From Prevotellaceae bacterium UBA6417 (GTDB lineage Bacteria > Bacteroidota > Bacteroidia > Bacteroidales > Bacteroidaceae): a stretch of DNA of 29,605 nucleotides. Of this stretch, positions 1-8,250 are shown piece after piece. The stretch is taken from positions 1 to 29,605 of the forward strand of contig DJPH01000053.1 of assembly GCA_002439755.1 (NCBI GenBank). Direction: 5' to 3'. A program made the position numbers and the translations under genes. How positions within the stretch are numbered: the stretch's first letter is position 1; each line of letters starts with the position of its first letter. The notes under the pieces were generated by a model that was given only the letters and a program-made list of their open reading frames with translations, did no database searches and was not told the origin of the DNA.

Positions 1-43
1 CGGCGAGACCTACATCAAAGGCTATCAGGCGGTGGTCAAATAG
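1..43 (+). CDS. 3' end of an unidentified upstream gene (partial)
   Basis: The open frame from base 2 reads GETYIKGYQAVVK and stops at TAG (41-43). Only 13 residues are visible, so no family can be assigned and even the coding status is uncertain. Its last bases (31-42) form the left copy of a 12-bp direct repeat that recurs at 1508-1519, after the ATPase gene. That right copy also closes a short frame ending in VVK-stop. Confidence 0.3.
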   Translation, partial: GETYIKGYQAVVK

Positions 44-132
44 CGGTTGGCGGCAGTCGACAAGCTAACACCGCAGCAACGGCAGCATTGACAGAGCCGC
101 AAAATAAATCTGCCCAGAATAAAACGTATTGC

Positions 133-238
133 ATTCCTAAAACTTTCCGTTTCCAAATAGTTTTAGGAATATATTCCGCAAAAATCCAAATTCTTCGGAG
201 TTTTAGGATTTCAATACCGCAAAAAATCATATCTTCGC
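133..238 (+). repeat. Inverted repeat and two tandem 40-bp promoter-like repeats upstream of the ATPase gene
   Basis: Bases 159-198 and 199-238 are imperfect direct copies of a 40-bp unit. Both begin AGTTTTAGGA, both carry CCGCAAAAA in the middle, and both end in a TCTTCG-type block (AATTCTTCGG and ATATCTTCGC). In addition, 133-144 (ATTCCTAAAACT) is the exact reverse complement of 159-170, giving a 12-bp stem with a 14-nt loop. The second unit ends in a -7-like box (TATCTTCG, 230-237) 21 nt before the ATPase start codon. Confidence 0.75.
230..237 (+). promoter_or_regulatory. Possible -7 promoter box of the ATPase gene
   Basis: TATCTTCG differs from the Bacteroidetes TAnnTTTG box by one base and lies 21 nt before the ATG at 259. 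No convincing TTTG -33 box is seen at the usual distance; TTTC at 209-212 is 17 nt away. The box is the end of the second 40-bp repeat unit. Confidence 0.35.
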
Positions 239-258
239 ACTACAAATAATCCCATAAA

Positions 259-1467
259 ATGAAAAGAATAGAGCGGAACGATTACCTTGAAAAGCTGATA
301 GCCTTTAGAGACAAGAAGTTGATAAAAGTCATAACGGGAATACGCCGTTGCGGCAAATCAACCCTTATGGACATATTCCGCGACTGGCTGCTGAAAAACG
401 GCGTTGTTCCCGGACAAATCTTTTACTTGAACTTTGAGGACTACGACAACAGGGAACTGCGCGACCCCATAGCCTTGTACAGATATATCAAACCCCTTAT
501 TCTGCCCGACAAGCCAACGTACATTTTTTTTGATGAGATACAACACGTAAAAGACTTTCCCGACATCATCAACAGCCTCAACCTGAAACCATACGTCGAT
601 TTGTATATTACAGGTTCCAACGCCTATATGCTTTCAAGTGAGATAGCCACACTGCTTTCTGGGAGATATGTGGAAATTGATATGCTCCCCCTTTCGTTTA
701 AGGAATATGTAACAGGCAGCGGCAAACAAGACAATCTTGCAAAAGCCTATACAGACTACATCACACAAAGTAGTTTTCCATACACACTGACTCTTGAACG
801 TGCCGGTGACATTGCCGACTATTTGAATGGGGTATATAACACCATCGTCGTGAAAGACATTATGAGCAGGAAGAAAATACAAGACGTGATGATGCTTGAA
901 AGTGTGATACGCTTCATTGCCGATAACATCGGAAACATTATGTCAACCAAACGTATAGCCGACATAATGACCGCAGACGGAAGAAAAATTGACCAAAAGA
1001 CGGTGGAAAAATACCTGACTTCACTGTGTGAGACATTCTTCGTGTATGAAGCTAAAAGGTATAACGTAAAAGGCAGACAGCTTCTCAAAACTTTGAGCAA
1101 GTACTATTTGGTGGATGTGGGGCTGCGGAGAATGCTTCTTGGCTCACGCTCGTTTGATGCGAGGCGTTTGTTGGAAAATGTTGTGTATCTTGAACTGCTG
1201 CACCGCCAAAAGAAAGTCTATGTCGGGAAAATCAATGATTTGGAAGTAGACTTTGTTGCAATGGACGAAAATGACATAGTATATTATCAAGTGGCTGCCA
1301 CGGTGAGGGATGAAGCCACACTTAAACGGGAACTGAAGCCACTGCAAGAAATTGACGACCAATACCCCAAATGCATACTTACCTTGGACGAAGACCCTGA
1401 GGCAGACTATAACGGCATCAAAAGGATGAATGCCCTAAAATGGTTGATGGGGGAATGTGGCGTATAA
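259..1467 (+). CDS. AAA_14/DUF4143 family ATPase
   Basis: A 402-aa protein with a P-loop ATPase domain at the N-terminus: Walker A GIRRCGKST at residues 27-35 and Walker B YIFFDE at 88-93, with a sensor-like LYITGSN around 114-120. The C-terminal half is DUF4143-like and ends in LEVDFVAMDEND...IYYQVA, the strand pattern of the degenerate PD-(D/E)xK-like fold in this family. These cytoplasmic ATPases are often present in many copies in Bacteroidetes and archaea, and their function is unknown. The gene stands alone between two direct repeats, with no transposase or partner beside it. Its stop overlaps a 17-codon frame as TAATG (1465-1469). The length is normal for the family. The family is clear; the role is not. 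Confidence 0.9.
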   Translation: MKRIERNDYLEKLIAFRDKKLIKVITGIRRCGKSTLMDIFRDWLLKNGVVPGQIFYLNFEDYDNRELRDPIALYRYIKPLILPDKPTYIFFDEIQHVKDFPDIINSLNLKPYVDLYITGSNAYMLSSEIATLLSGRYVEIDMLPLSFKEYVTGSGKQDNLAKAYTDYITQSSFPYTLTLERAGDIADYLNGVYNTIVVKDIMSRKKIQDVMMLESVIRFIADNIGNIMSTKRIADIMTADGRKIDQKTVEKYLTSLCETFFVYEAKRYNVKGRQLLKTLSKYYLVDVGLRRMLLGSRSFDARRLLENVVYLELLHRQKKVYVGKINDLEVDFVAMDENDIVYYQVAATVRDEATLKRELKPLQEIDDQYPKCILTLDEDPEADYNGIKRMNALKWLMGECGV

Positions 1468-1520
1468 TGCTTTATTTGTGCAAATTCGCATACTATCCAT
1501 CCGACAAGGTGGTCAAATAA
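1467..1520 (+). other. Short 17-codon frame coupled to the ATPase stop, possible relic of the interrupted gene
   Basis: The frame ATG CTT TAT TTG starts inside the ATPase stop (TAATG) and reads MLYLCKFAYYPSDKVVK before TAA at 1518-1520. Its end, VVK-stop, matches the end of the partial gene at 41-43, because both lie in the 12-bp direct repeat. It may be a displaced gene end rather than a real peptide. Confidence 0.2.
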
Positions 1521-1528
1521 AAGTGAGG

Positions 1529-4500
1529 CTACGGATTGTAGTCGCGTACCTGTCGGATATAGGTTGTGACTTCTCCGACACTTACGTGTGCATTCCGGCA
1601 AATCCATGAAATGCCCATGTCGGCATTCTTATGCTGGTAGACATTGGTTCCCAATTTACCCAAAGAGAAATAGGAGCTGACCATAGTCCCTCTTTCAACG
1701 TTATTTACCTTCCACCAATTACCATCGCAATAAAGCGACATGAGGGCTCCTTCCCTGATGTTGGGAATCCTGTAGCCGTCATCGCAAGGCGAATTTCCCG
1801 ATTCAAGCGTGCTTTTTAGCGAGGTGTAGCCTTGGTTGATGTTTTTTAAATCACCCGTCTCAAAACCTTTATAGACCTTCGCTATTTCCGAGTTCTCATT
1901 GGCAGGTTCCAATTCTCTTGTCGTATAATAGCGGAGAGACTTTTCATTGACATTGGTCATGTCAAACCGATAGACCGAAGATGAGGTGATGGTTCCACCG
2001 GGTTGGATGACGTTTATCAAAGGGGTGGGAAGATTGCTGTCCTTGTCTTTGATGGTGCTTGCCGTAGCATCGGGCATTCCGAGGTTTCTGACGCAGCGGA
2101 TGGAATAAGCTCCGCATTGGTAGGCCCCGTCCACGTCTTTCCATCCATTTCCTTCGAGAGGCTGCTTGTAATTGCTGACAGAAATGCCTTCTTCGGCCCA
2201 CAACACCTTTACTTTGCCGCCACTGACGGTGCTGCTGACAACATGCGACCTCCATTTCTTGAAACCGCTATAAGGACTGCTTGCATCAAAAGTTTCATTC
2301 GCGGCAGTGGCAAAACTCTTTTTATACAGCTTGGCGTCGCCCGAAAGTCCTTGCTCGCCGATGTAGAGTCCGTCCAACTGGCCGAGGCCGGCCACATACC
2401 AGCGCACCTCTTCGGGGTCTATGATGCCGTTGCCGTTGTTGTCGCGGTTGCGCATCATGGCAGCATAGCGAAGCACGGCCTTGTCGTCTTTCATGAACAG
2501 GGTGTTATAGTCGTTCTTGCGTTCGTAATCGAGATAATCGTCCCATTTGATGCTGCTTTTGTCCATACCCCATAAAAGAGCCGTGTTGTAGAGGCCGTTG
2601 TCGGTGTCCGAATTAGTCAGATTCTCTATATAAGATGTTGTAGTGCTGTTTTCATTAGTGGAGAAAAACCAGTTGATGCCGGCGGCTTCCTCCGACGACT
2701 CGTCGATGGTCTCGCATCCCCACGCCGTTTTCAGTTCGTCCTTGTTGAGGGCGTAAGGCGTCTGTATAGAGTTTTGTCGCAGGGTAATGACACTTCCCGT
2801 GGCCGTGCTGGCTTTGTCGAGGCTGGTCTTGCTGTCGCTGAGGATGTGCATCACGCGGTTGGGCTGGTTAACGAATTTCTTCCACAGGTCATCACTACTT
2901 TCCTGTGTGATGGGATCGCTGTCATAGTAGAACTCGTCGATGAAAACCGTCACATAGATGCGGCTGCGGATATATTTGCTTGGGTCGTTGGGATACTTCT
3001 GTTTCCAGTCTGCGTCCGTTTCCTTATGAAAGTCGTTGGACTGCCCTTTGTCGAATTTTCGTTTCTGCTGCTTGATATATTTGGTAAATTGCACCACGTC
3101 CATCAGCTCGTCACTATTGTCTCCGGGATATTTCCGGTTCAGTTGGCTGTAGGGCGTGTCTTGTGCTTCGTCGTCGCGGGTTGCCGACACCTCGTTGATC
3201 ATGAAATGCGCCCATTTGTAGTCCAGGCCTGAAGGCATTTCCGTATCTCCCACTTTGACCGGCGTTCCTTCGCGTCCGAACGGCGTTTTGACATACCATG
3301 TAACCGTTTCCGGATTGATATATTCGGCATCAAAGCAGAAAACGCGTTGCCCGTAGTGTGCATCAAACGTGTGGATGCTCTCTTTGGCGATATATACATG
3401 GCCCGTTGCTCCCGATTCGCGTTCTTCGAATGTCTCCCCGGGCTGCGATGACTCCACTTCCACCTGTATGCTGTTTACGCCGTTCACCGTAATAGTGTAG
3501 GTATAAAAGGTGTTTCGCTCCACCTCATAGTTTTCCCATTTGTTTCCTGCGAAGTCGCCCAGATGGATGTAGTAGACGACATCGGCCGACAACTGTTGCT
3601 CCTTGGCTTCGCTCGATACATCAACGTCCATGACCACCTCGCCTTTTATTTCCAGATAAGTGCCGTTTTCAGGGGCTTTGGTCCATAAATCTCCCGATGT
3701 GTCATAGCTGCCGTCGGCATTCTTTTTGCGTTGGTCGCGTTCGTGAAAGTTCAGCGGATTGGCTTTTGCCTTTTGCTTGTTTTCGAGCATGTAAAAAGAA
3801 AAGCCGTGAAGCGTTTCCGAGTTGGCACCCTTTTCTTCCGTCTCAAAAGGCATTTCGTTGCTGTTAAAATATTCCGTGTCGGCATTCTCGGTCTGTTCGA
3901 AAGCATAGGCCGCTTTCGGAATGTTGACCACGCGCCAGCTTTCGGGTCGGAAATCCTTGATGGTCTGCCGGGTGGTAGTGTTTCCTTCCGTTGTGGTAGT
4001 AGAACTGTTTTTGTTTACCTTGATGTTTACTTTCACTTTGGCGTCCAGTCGTTTGAGCAGGGCGGGCAGCGCATTGTCATCGGTCGAGGTGATGCTGTTT
4101 CCTTCAATCGTGATATGTTCCACCTTCGCGGTCATGGGGAAATAGCCGTTTCGCGATGTCACCTCCTGATTCAGCTGTGCTTCCATGCTGTTCAGCTCGT
4201 CTTCGGTCGTAATGGCACTGAGTCTTTCCGGCGAAATGTTCACCATGTCGGCATCGATGTTGGCCACGAGGTACATGGTGGCTTCGCTCACGGTGGGGCA
4301 TTTGATGCGCACCGTTCCCCGGGTCTCGTCGCCGTCTTCCGTCTGCATGTTTTCCACATACCAGGCATCTTCCGACTGATTTTTCAGAGCATTCAGACTT
4401 TGCAGTTTGTCATCGCTGTCGAAGTGGTGCGAATAGATGCGCTTGCCGTTGGCGAAAATAAACACAAACAGGTTGTTGACGCGCGATTCCGGAAGAATGC

Positions 4501-4678
4501 CCAATGTGGCGCGTGTTTTTATGTCGACGCGTTTGAAACTGCAATCGCCGAATTTGAAATCCACTACGGTTTCTTGTCCTATAGTGCTGTTTTCAATGCC
4601 ATCGTTGTCCGTGCAGCCGCTCAAAAGCAGTACAGGCAGCAGGCTTAGCAGCCATATTGTTTTATGTATGATGCTCAT
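1529..4678 (-). CDS. DUF4906-type fimbrial lipoprotein, probable tip/adhesin subunit
   Basis: A 1049-aa lipoprotein and the last gene of the fimbrial operon. The signal peptide ends in lipobox LSGC (Cys22), followed by acidic residues (TDND). A KTRAT site at Arg56 resembles the Arg-gingipain-like cleavage site of type V pilins. The long mid-region is Ser/Thr/Asn-rich and typical of extracellular beta-sandwich proteins. The C-terminus holds the DGYRIPNIREG and WICRNAH stretches typical of large Bacteroidales DUF4906 fimbrial proteins. Being the largest and distal product of the operon suits a tip adhesin, as with the accessory proteins of P. gingivalis Mfa/Fim pili; this role is inferred. It starts 15 nt after the stop of the preceding subunit gene. 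Confidence 0.8.
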   Translation of the reverse strand: MSIIHKTIWLLSLLPVLLLSGCTDNDGIENSTIGQETVVDFKFGDCSFKRVDIKTRATLGILPESRVNNLFVFIFANGKRIYSHHFDSDDKLQSLNALKNQSEDAWYVENMQTEDGDETRGTVRIKCPTVSEATMYLVANIDADMVNISPERLSAITTEDELNSMEAQLNQEVTSRNGYFPMTAKVEHITIEGNSITSTDDNALPALLKRLDAKVKVNIKVNKNSSTTTTEGNTTTRQTIKDFRPESWRVVNIPKAAYAFEQTENADTEYFNSNEMPFETEEKGANSETLHGFSFYMLENKQKAKANPLNFHERDQRKKNADGSYDTSGDLWTKAPENGTYLEIKGEVVMDVDVSSEAKEQQLSADVVYYIHLGDFAGNKWENYEVERNTFYTYTITVNGVNSIQVEVESSQPGETFEERESGATGHVYIAKESIHTFDAHYGQRVFCFDAEYINPETVTWYVKTPFGREGTPVKVGDTEMPSGLDYKWAHFMINEVSATRDDEAQDTPYSQLNRKYPGDNSDELMDVVQFTKYIKQQKRKFDKGQSNDFHKETDADWKQKYPNDPSKYIRSRIYVTVFIDEFYYDSDPITQESSDDLWKKFVNQPNRVMHILSDSKTSLDKASTATGSVITLRQNSIQTPYALNKDELKTAWGCETIDESSEEAAGINWFFSTNENSTTTSYIENLTNSDTDNGLYNTALLWGMDKSSIKWDDYLDYERKNDYNTLFMKDDKAVLRYAAMMRNRDNNGNGIIDPEEVRWYVAGLGQLDGLYIGEQGLSGDAKLYKKSFATAANETFDASSPYSGFKKWRSHVVSSTVSGGKVKVLWAEEGISVSNYKQPLEGNGWKDVDGAYQCGAYSIRCVRNLGMPDATASTIKDKDSNLPTPLINVIQPGGTITSSSVYRFDMTNVNEKSLRYYTTRELEPANENSEIAKVYKGFETGDLKNINQGYTSLKSTLESGNSPCDDGYRIPNIREGALMSLYCDGNWWKVNNVERGTMVSSYFSLGKLGTNVYQHKNADMGISWICRNAHVSVGEVTTYIRQVRDYNP

Positions 4679-4693
4679 GGTTTGGAGTTGTGG

Positions 4694-5929
4694 TTAGTTG
4701 TATTCTATATCCTCGTCTTTCGTTGTCCATGGCAACACTTTAAATTCAAAGTCGATGGTCGAAGGACTGTATGAAATGCTGACAAGGCTGCGTATGAAGT
4801 CATTGCGTTTTATTTCCGTCAGGTCTTCCACGTTTCCTGTCGTCGGATGAATGTCGCGGAGCTCAAATGTGGCTGTTTTATTGGGGATATCCTTATATCC
4901 GGCAGTGATGGTATAAGTGTAACGGTTTGTTTCATCCTTACTTTCAAGTATATAGGCATCAAAAACGGCCTTTCGGTTGCTTTCCGTTTGGGCAATATGT
5001 GGTATTTTCACAGTTCCATTAAACGGAATGATGGCATTTGTCGAACCCACGGTCGGTGCTCCTTTGGCCGTTATGCTGTATTTGCGGCCGCTGTTGTCGG
5101 GATCATCGAAAATGTAAGCTTCTTTTTGTGCAAAGTTCGTGCTAAACCGTAGATTTGTGATGCTTAATTCCTCCTCGCTGTGGTTGGCGGCTTCAATGCG
5201 TATGCGCGAATAGGTGCGCACGAGTTCGGCCGATACCGAATTGTCACCGGTTTGCAGTTGCAGGTCTTTTACAAGGGTCAGCACTTGTGGCTGTTGCGGA
5301 CAAACGTAGTCGTTTCCTGCCGATATCTTTGTATTGAACAGGTTTTGGTAATTGGTGTTGGTTGTTGAAAGACCGGTTTCTTCTAAAAAGCTATTTTTGA
5401 TGCTGTTGATGTTTCCTATGACACCGGCGTTGCCTGCATAAGTCATGTTTGTTCCGCCATCATTGTCTGCCGAAACTTTCGAGTAGTTGGCTATAATCAC
5501 CATGCGGTATTCTCCGTGTTTCAGTATTTCTATGTCTCCGTGCTTGGGGTCCATGTATTGAAAAGATGCTGTGGCAGTTTTTCCGTCCTCGGCAATCGTG
5601 ATGCCGTTCTCGCTTCCGTCTTTGCTGTCGCGGTAGCCTACGATGGTATTTGTCTTTTTATTGATGAGGAATAGTGTGACGCGGTAGAGCTTTCTTCCGT
5701 CCACATATTTGTCCCATTCGCTCATGTCATCGGCGTTTCCGTCTGGGTCGCTCAACGATACGCTGCGGCTGTCAATACTGATGGAGGGGCTGTTCACCGC
5801 GATGGTCAGGTTGGCGAAACCGGCCGTTTTCTTTTCGTCTTGCACATCGTTTTGGCAACACGTCAGCAGCAGTGCTGCCGGGATAATGGCGAGCAGGTGG
5901 TATATTGTGCGTAGGTGGGTATTTTTCAT
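4694..5929 (-). CDS. Fimbrillin-type accessory lipoprotein of the type V fimbria
   Basis: A 411-aa lipoprotein. The hydrophobic signal ends in LLTCC (lipid Cys24 or 25), followed by QNDVQDE, an acidic cluster compatible with surface export. SIDSRSVS gives the conserved Arg site at residue 55. The DGRKLYRVTLFLINKK and GEYRMVIIANYSK stretches resemble FimA/Mfa fimbrillin N-terminal beta-sandwich motifs, and the C-terminus holds IDFEFKVLPWT. The start codon directly abuts the preceding gene's stop (stop at 5930-5932, ATG at 5929), so the two are tightly coupled. It is probably a minor subunit between shaft and tip; the exact place in the pilus cannot be read from the sequence. Confidence 0.75.
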   Translation of the reverse strand: MKNTHLRTIYHLLAIIPAALLLTCCQNDVQDEKKTAGFANLTIAVNSPSISIDSRSVSLSDPDGNADDMSEWDKYVDGRKLYRVTLFLINKKTNTIVGYRDSKDGSENGITIAEDGKTATASFQYMDPKHGDIEILKHGEYRMVIIANYSKVSADNDGGTNMTYAGNAGVIGNINSIKNSFLEETGLSTTNTNYQNLFNTKISAGNDYVCPQQPQVLTLVKDLQLQTGDNSVSAELVRTYSRIRIEAANHSEEELSITNLRFSTNFAQKEAYIFDDPDNSGRKYSITAKGAPTVGSTNAIIPFNGTVKIPHIAQTESNRKAVFDAYILESKDETNRYTYTITAGYKDIPNKTATFELRDIHPTTGNVEDLTEIKRNDFIRSLVSISYSPSTIDFEFKVLPWTTKDEDIEYN

Positions 5930-7081
5930 TTAGAAAATAATTTCGTCCGATGTCTTGCGGACGTTCCAATCCGCAATCGACAAATTTACGTCAAGGTTGG
6001 TCTTAGTGAGTGCTATGGTATAGATATAGCGTTTGCCGGCAGCGAAATAATAAGGTGGTGTTGTCACGGCGTTGCCGTCCTTGTCGGTTCCCGTTGCTTC
6101 GGGCAACAGAACTTTGAAAACGGTGCTCCCGCCTTGTTCCGTGGTGAAGCAGAGGCGAAGCCCTCCCTTGTATTCTTGCGGAATAACGAGCAGATAACCG
6201 TCGTTCTTCGTATAGAGATTGCCTTCGGTTGCTTGGCCGGTATAGGCCGTAGCCGAAAGTTTGTCCGTAAATGCTTTTCCGCTTTGCGGTTGCCAATAAT
6301 AAATCTTTTCTCCTATCGGTTCCCAGAAAGTTGGTTGCCAATCGATGGCTTCTTCGGTGGCGGAATTGCCATAGACGAGTACGCCGGTCGTAGCAAAGCG
6401 TTCCGATTCTTCGGCATTTGTATTTTCGAGCCAACAAGAAGTCAGTACATCGTTGTCGGCATGATTTTCTTTATATTTGAATTGAAACATGATGGCAGCC
6501 AATGCATGCTTAAAGCCAAGCGGCACGGGAGTATGGAGGTCAAATGTGCCTCCTGTGGGTTGGTGCAATATGTCCAATGTGGCTGTATTGACGCGGTTGT
6601 AGGCCACGAGCAAGTCTTCTTGCAATTGATAGGTACTGTAGTCTATCTGAAACGATGTTGCCGATGAAGCCGTAGTGATGTATTCGCGCATCTCTTCTTG
6701 CGGATAAAAGGCGCGGAACTTGTAGATGCCGCCTATTTGCCAATATAAGTCATCGCCGGCATAGTTCCAATTGCTGTGTGGATTGCCATCGGTTTTGGCT
6801 TCATAAACCAATCTGGCATTTTTGAATATATCCGTATAGGTCTGATTGTCCATAATGCAATCGCCCCAAATGCCAATGCTCTTGTTTCCTGTGTTAGGAG
6901 TGCATGCCTGTTGAAACGTTTCATTTGATGTGATCAGTGAACGTGTCTGTACAGAGTCCACATTAAACATGATGAATGGCTTTGCAGGGGGCGTAGTACG
7001 TTCGTGCCCATCTTCACTGCAGGCGATGAAGACACTGGCTGCAAAGCTGTATATAATAATCAAGAAACTGTTTCTAAGCAT
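5930..7081 (-). CDS. Fimbrillin family protein (Mfa_like_1)
   Basis: A 383-aa lipoprotein with lipobox FIAC (Cys21) followed by SEDGHE. The SVQTRSL site (Arg47) is placed as in the other subunits. Motifs typical of Mfa_like_1 fimbrillins are present: DDLYWQIGGIYKFRAFYPQ in the N-terminal half, then PLGFKHALAAIMFQFKYK, VIPQEYKGG, and a C-terminal KRYIYTIALTKTNLDVNLSIADW. It is the first gene after the intercistronic hairpin at 7108-7151, which implies lower expression than the fimbrillin upstream of it. It is most likely an accessory or minor subunit. Confidence 0.82.
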   Translation of the reverse strand: MLRNSFLIIIYSFAASVFIACSEDGHERTTPPAKPFIMFNVDSVQTRSLITSNETFQQACTPNTGNKSIGIWGDCIMDNQTYTDIFKNARLVYEAKTDGNPHSNWNYAGDDLYWQIGGIYKFRAFYPQEEMREYITTASSATSFQIDYSTYQLQEDLLVAYNRVNTATLDILHQPTGGTFDLHTPVPLGFKHALAAIMFQFKYKENHADNDVLTSCWLENTNAEESERFATTGVLVYGNSATEEAIDWQPTFWEPIGEKIYYWQPQSGKAFTDKLSATAYTGQATEGNLYTKNDGYLLVIPQEYKGGLRLCFTTEQGGSTVFKVLLPEATGTDKDGNAVTTPPYYFAAGKRYIYTIALTKTNLDVNLSIADWNVRKTSDEIIF

Positions 7082-7107
7082 TCGTTTTAGGTGATAATTG
7101 ATACAAT

Positions 7108-7151
7108 AAGTATCAGTCAGCCATGAATTACTTTCAGGCTGGCTGATACTT
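7108..7151 (-). terminator. Intercistronic hairpin (likely partial terminator or processing/stability element) in the fimbrial operon
   Basis: Bases 7108-7122 pair with 7137-7151 over 15 positions, with a single G-T mismatch (AAGTATCAG[T/C]CAGCC against its complement) and a 14-nt loop. It fills the 78-nt gap between the fimbrillin gene ending at 7160 and the one starting at 7081, by far the widest gap in the operon. The following transcript is only moderately U-rich, so partial termination or 3'-end protection fits better than full termination. Confidence 0.6.
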
Positions 7152-7159
7152 AGGATTCT

Positions 7160-8212
7160 TTACAAATCAATTGATGACATAGTTTCATCTTTCCAGGCTT
7201 CAACTTCCGGTGAGAAGTAAATCTTAGAAAGGCTTATGGTTATGTTATAGATGTAACGGTAACCCATTTTCCATTCTGCAGTAAGAGTTTTCAAGTCAAC
7301 GGTCTTTGTTTGTTCGATTGCAGTACTGCCTGAACTCTGTATGGTGTATTCGACTGTTACTTTGGCGTCATCTCCCAAGTCTTGTGGAAGGGCAATTATT
7401 GCGTTGTGTTCAAAGATTTTTTCACTGTTGGTGACCTCTTCACCCGCTGTTTCATTGAATGCGACGTATGGATTAGAGACATTAACATTACCGCTAAGGT
7501 TTTCCCATCCGGTTGTTTTGCTATCTTCGTTCTCTCGCACTTTTTGATCCTTGATGTTTTCTTTGAAATTGCCTTGATTCTTAATTCCGTAAATATAAAT
7601 CTTTTTTATTCTGATAGTTGTTCCGGAATATGCATCTTTAGTCTTAGCTTTGAAAACAATGGACGAAAGAGCATGCTTGAAATTTATGTCAACTCCCGAG
7701 TAAGTGGTTCCGCCCGTGCTTTCTTGTTTGTCACAAGTGCGGTCGCTGTACATCAAGTCGTATTGTTTCCCAGTTTCTGAGACCGTGAAGCCGGTAATAG
7801 ACAATCCGTTTGCTCCATATTCAATTTTTGTTGCATTATTGGATGCTGCAACCGGAGAGTAGGCTGCAAAAGACAGGTAACCTTCTTTCGGCCAGTAATA
7901 ATCTGTTTCAGGTTCCCACCAACCTTTTGGTGTACCGTTTTTGTATGTTACGTCAACATCCATGTAAGGTGTACCGGCTGCCCAAGTTTCAAAATTGCCC
8001 TTTGTCCATACGGCATAGACGTGAAACTGTTCTCCCGTATCATACGTTGTTCCTTGTTCACCGTAAACTGCGCGTGTGTTGCCGTTTACGATGGGTGCGT
8101 TGAACACGATTTTCGAGGGCTGCGATTGTTTGGCCGCTTCGTTTTGTTCGTCACTTGTACAGCCGGCGAGTGCTGTGGTCGCGAGTGCTGTGAGGAATAA
8201 TAGTTTTTTCAT
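7160..8212 (-). CDS. Fimbrillin family protein (Mfa_like_1), probable major shaft subunit
   Basis: A 350-aa lipoprotein. MKKLLFLTALATTALAGC gives lipobox LAGC (Cys18), followed by TSDEQNE, a strong acidic export-type cluster. GNTRAVYG places the conserved Arg at residue 47. The fimbrillin motifs are ETDYYWPKEGYLSFAAYSP, VDINFKHALSSIVFKAKT, IIALPQDL and MGYRYIYNITISLSKIYFSPEVEAW. It is the first fimbrillin of the operon and is followed by a stable hairpin, an arrangement that favours higher expression of the upstream gene; hence the proposal that it is the main shaft protein. It lies 38 nt after the anchor gene. Confidence 0.85.
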   Translation of the reverse strand: MKKLLFLTALATTALAGCTSDEQNEAAKQSQPSKIVFNAPIVNGNTRAVYGEQGTTYDTGEQFHVYAVWTKGNFETWAAGTPYMDVDVTYKNGTPKGWWEPETDYYWPKEGYLSFAAYSPVAASNNATKIEYGANGLSITGFTVSETGKQYDLMYSDRTCDKQESTGGTTYSGVDINFKHALSSIVFKAKTKDAYSGTTIRIKKIYIYGIKNQGNFKENIKDQKVRENEDSKTTGWENLSGNVNVSNPYVAFNETAGEEVTNSEKIFEHNAIIALPQDLGDDAKVTVEYTIQSSGSTAIEQTKTVDLKTLTAEWKMGYRYIYNITISLSKIYFSPEVEAWKDETMSSIDL

Positions 8213-8250
8213 TGTTCTGGAATGTTATTGATTAATGTTTATGCTTATTT

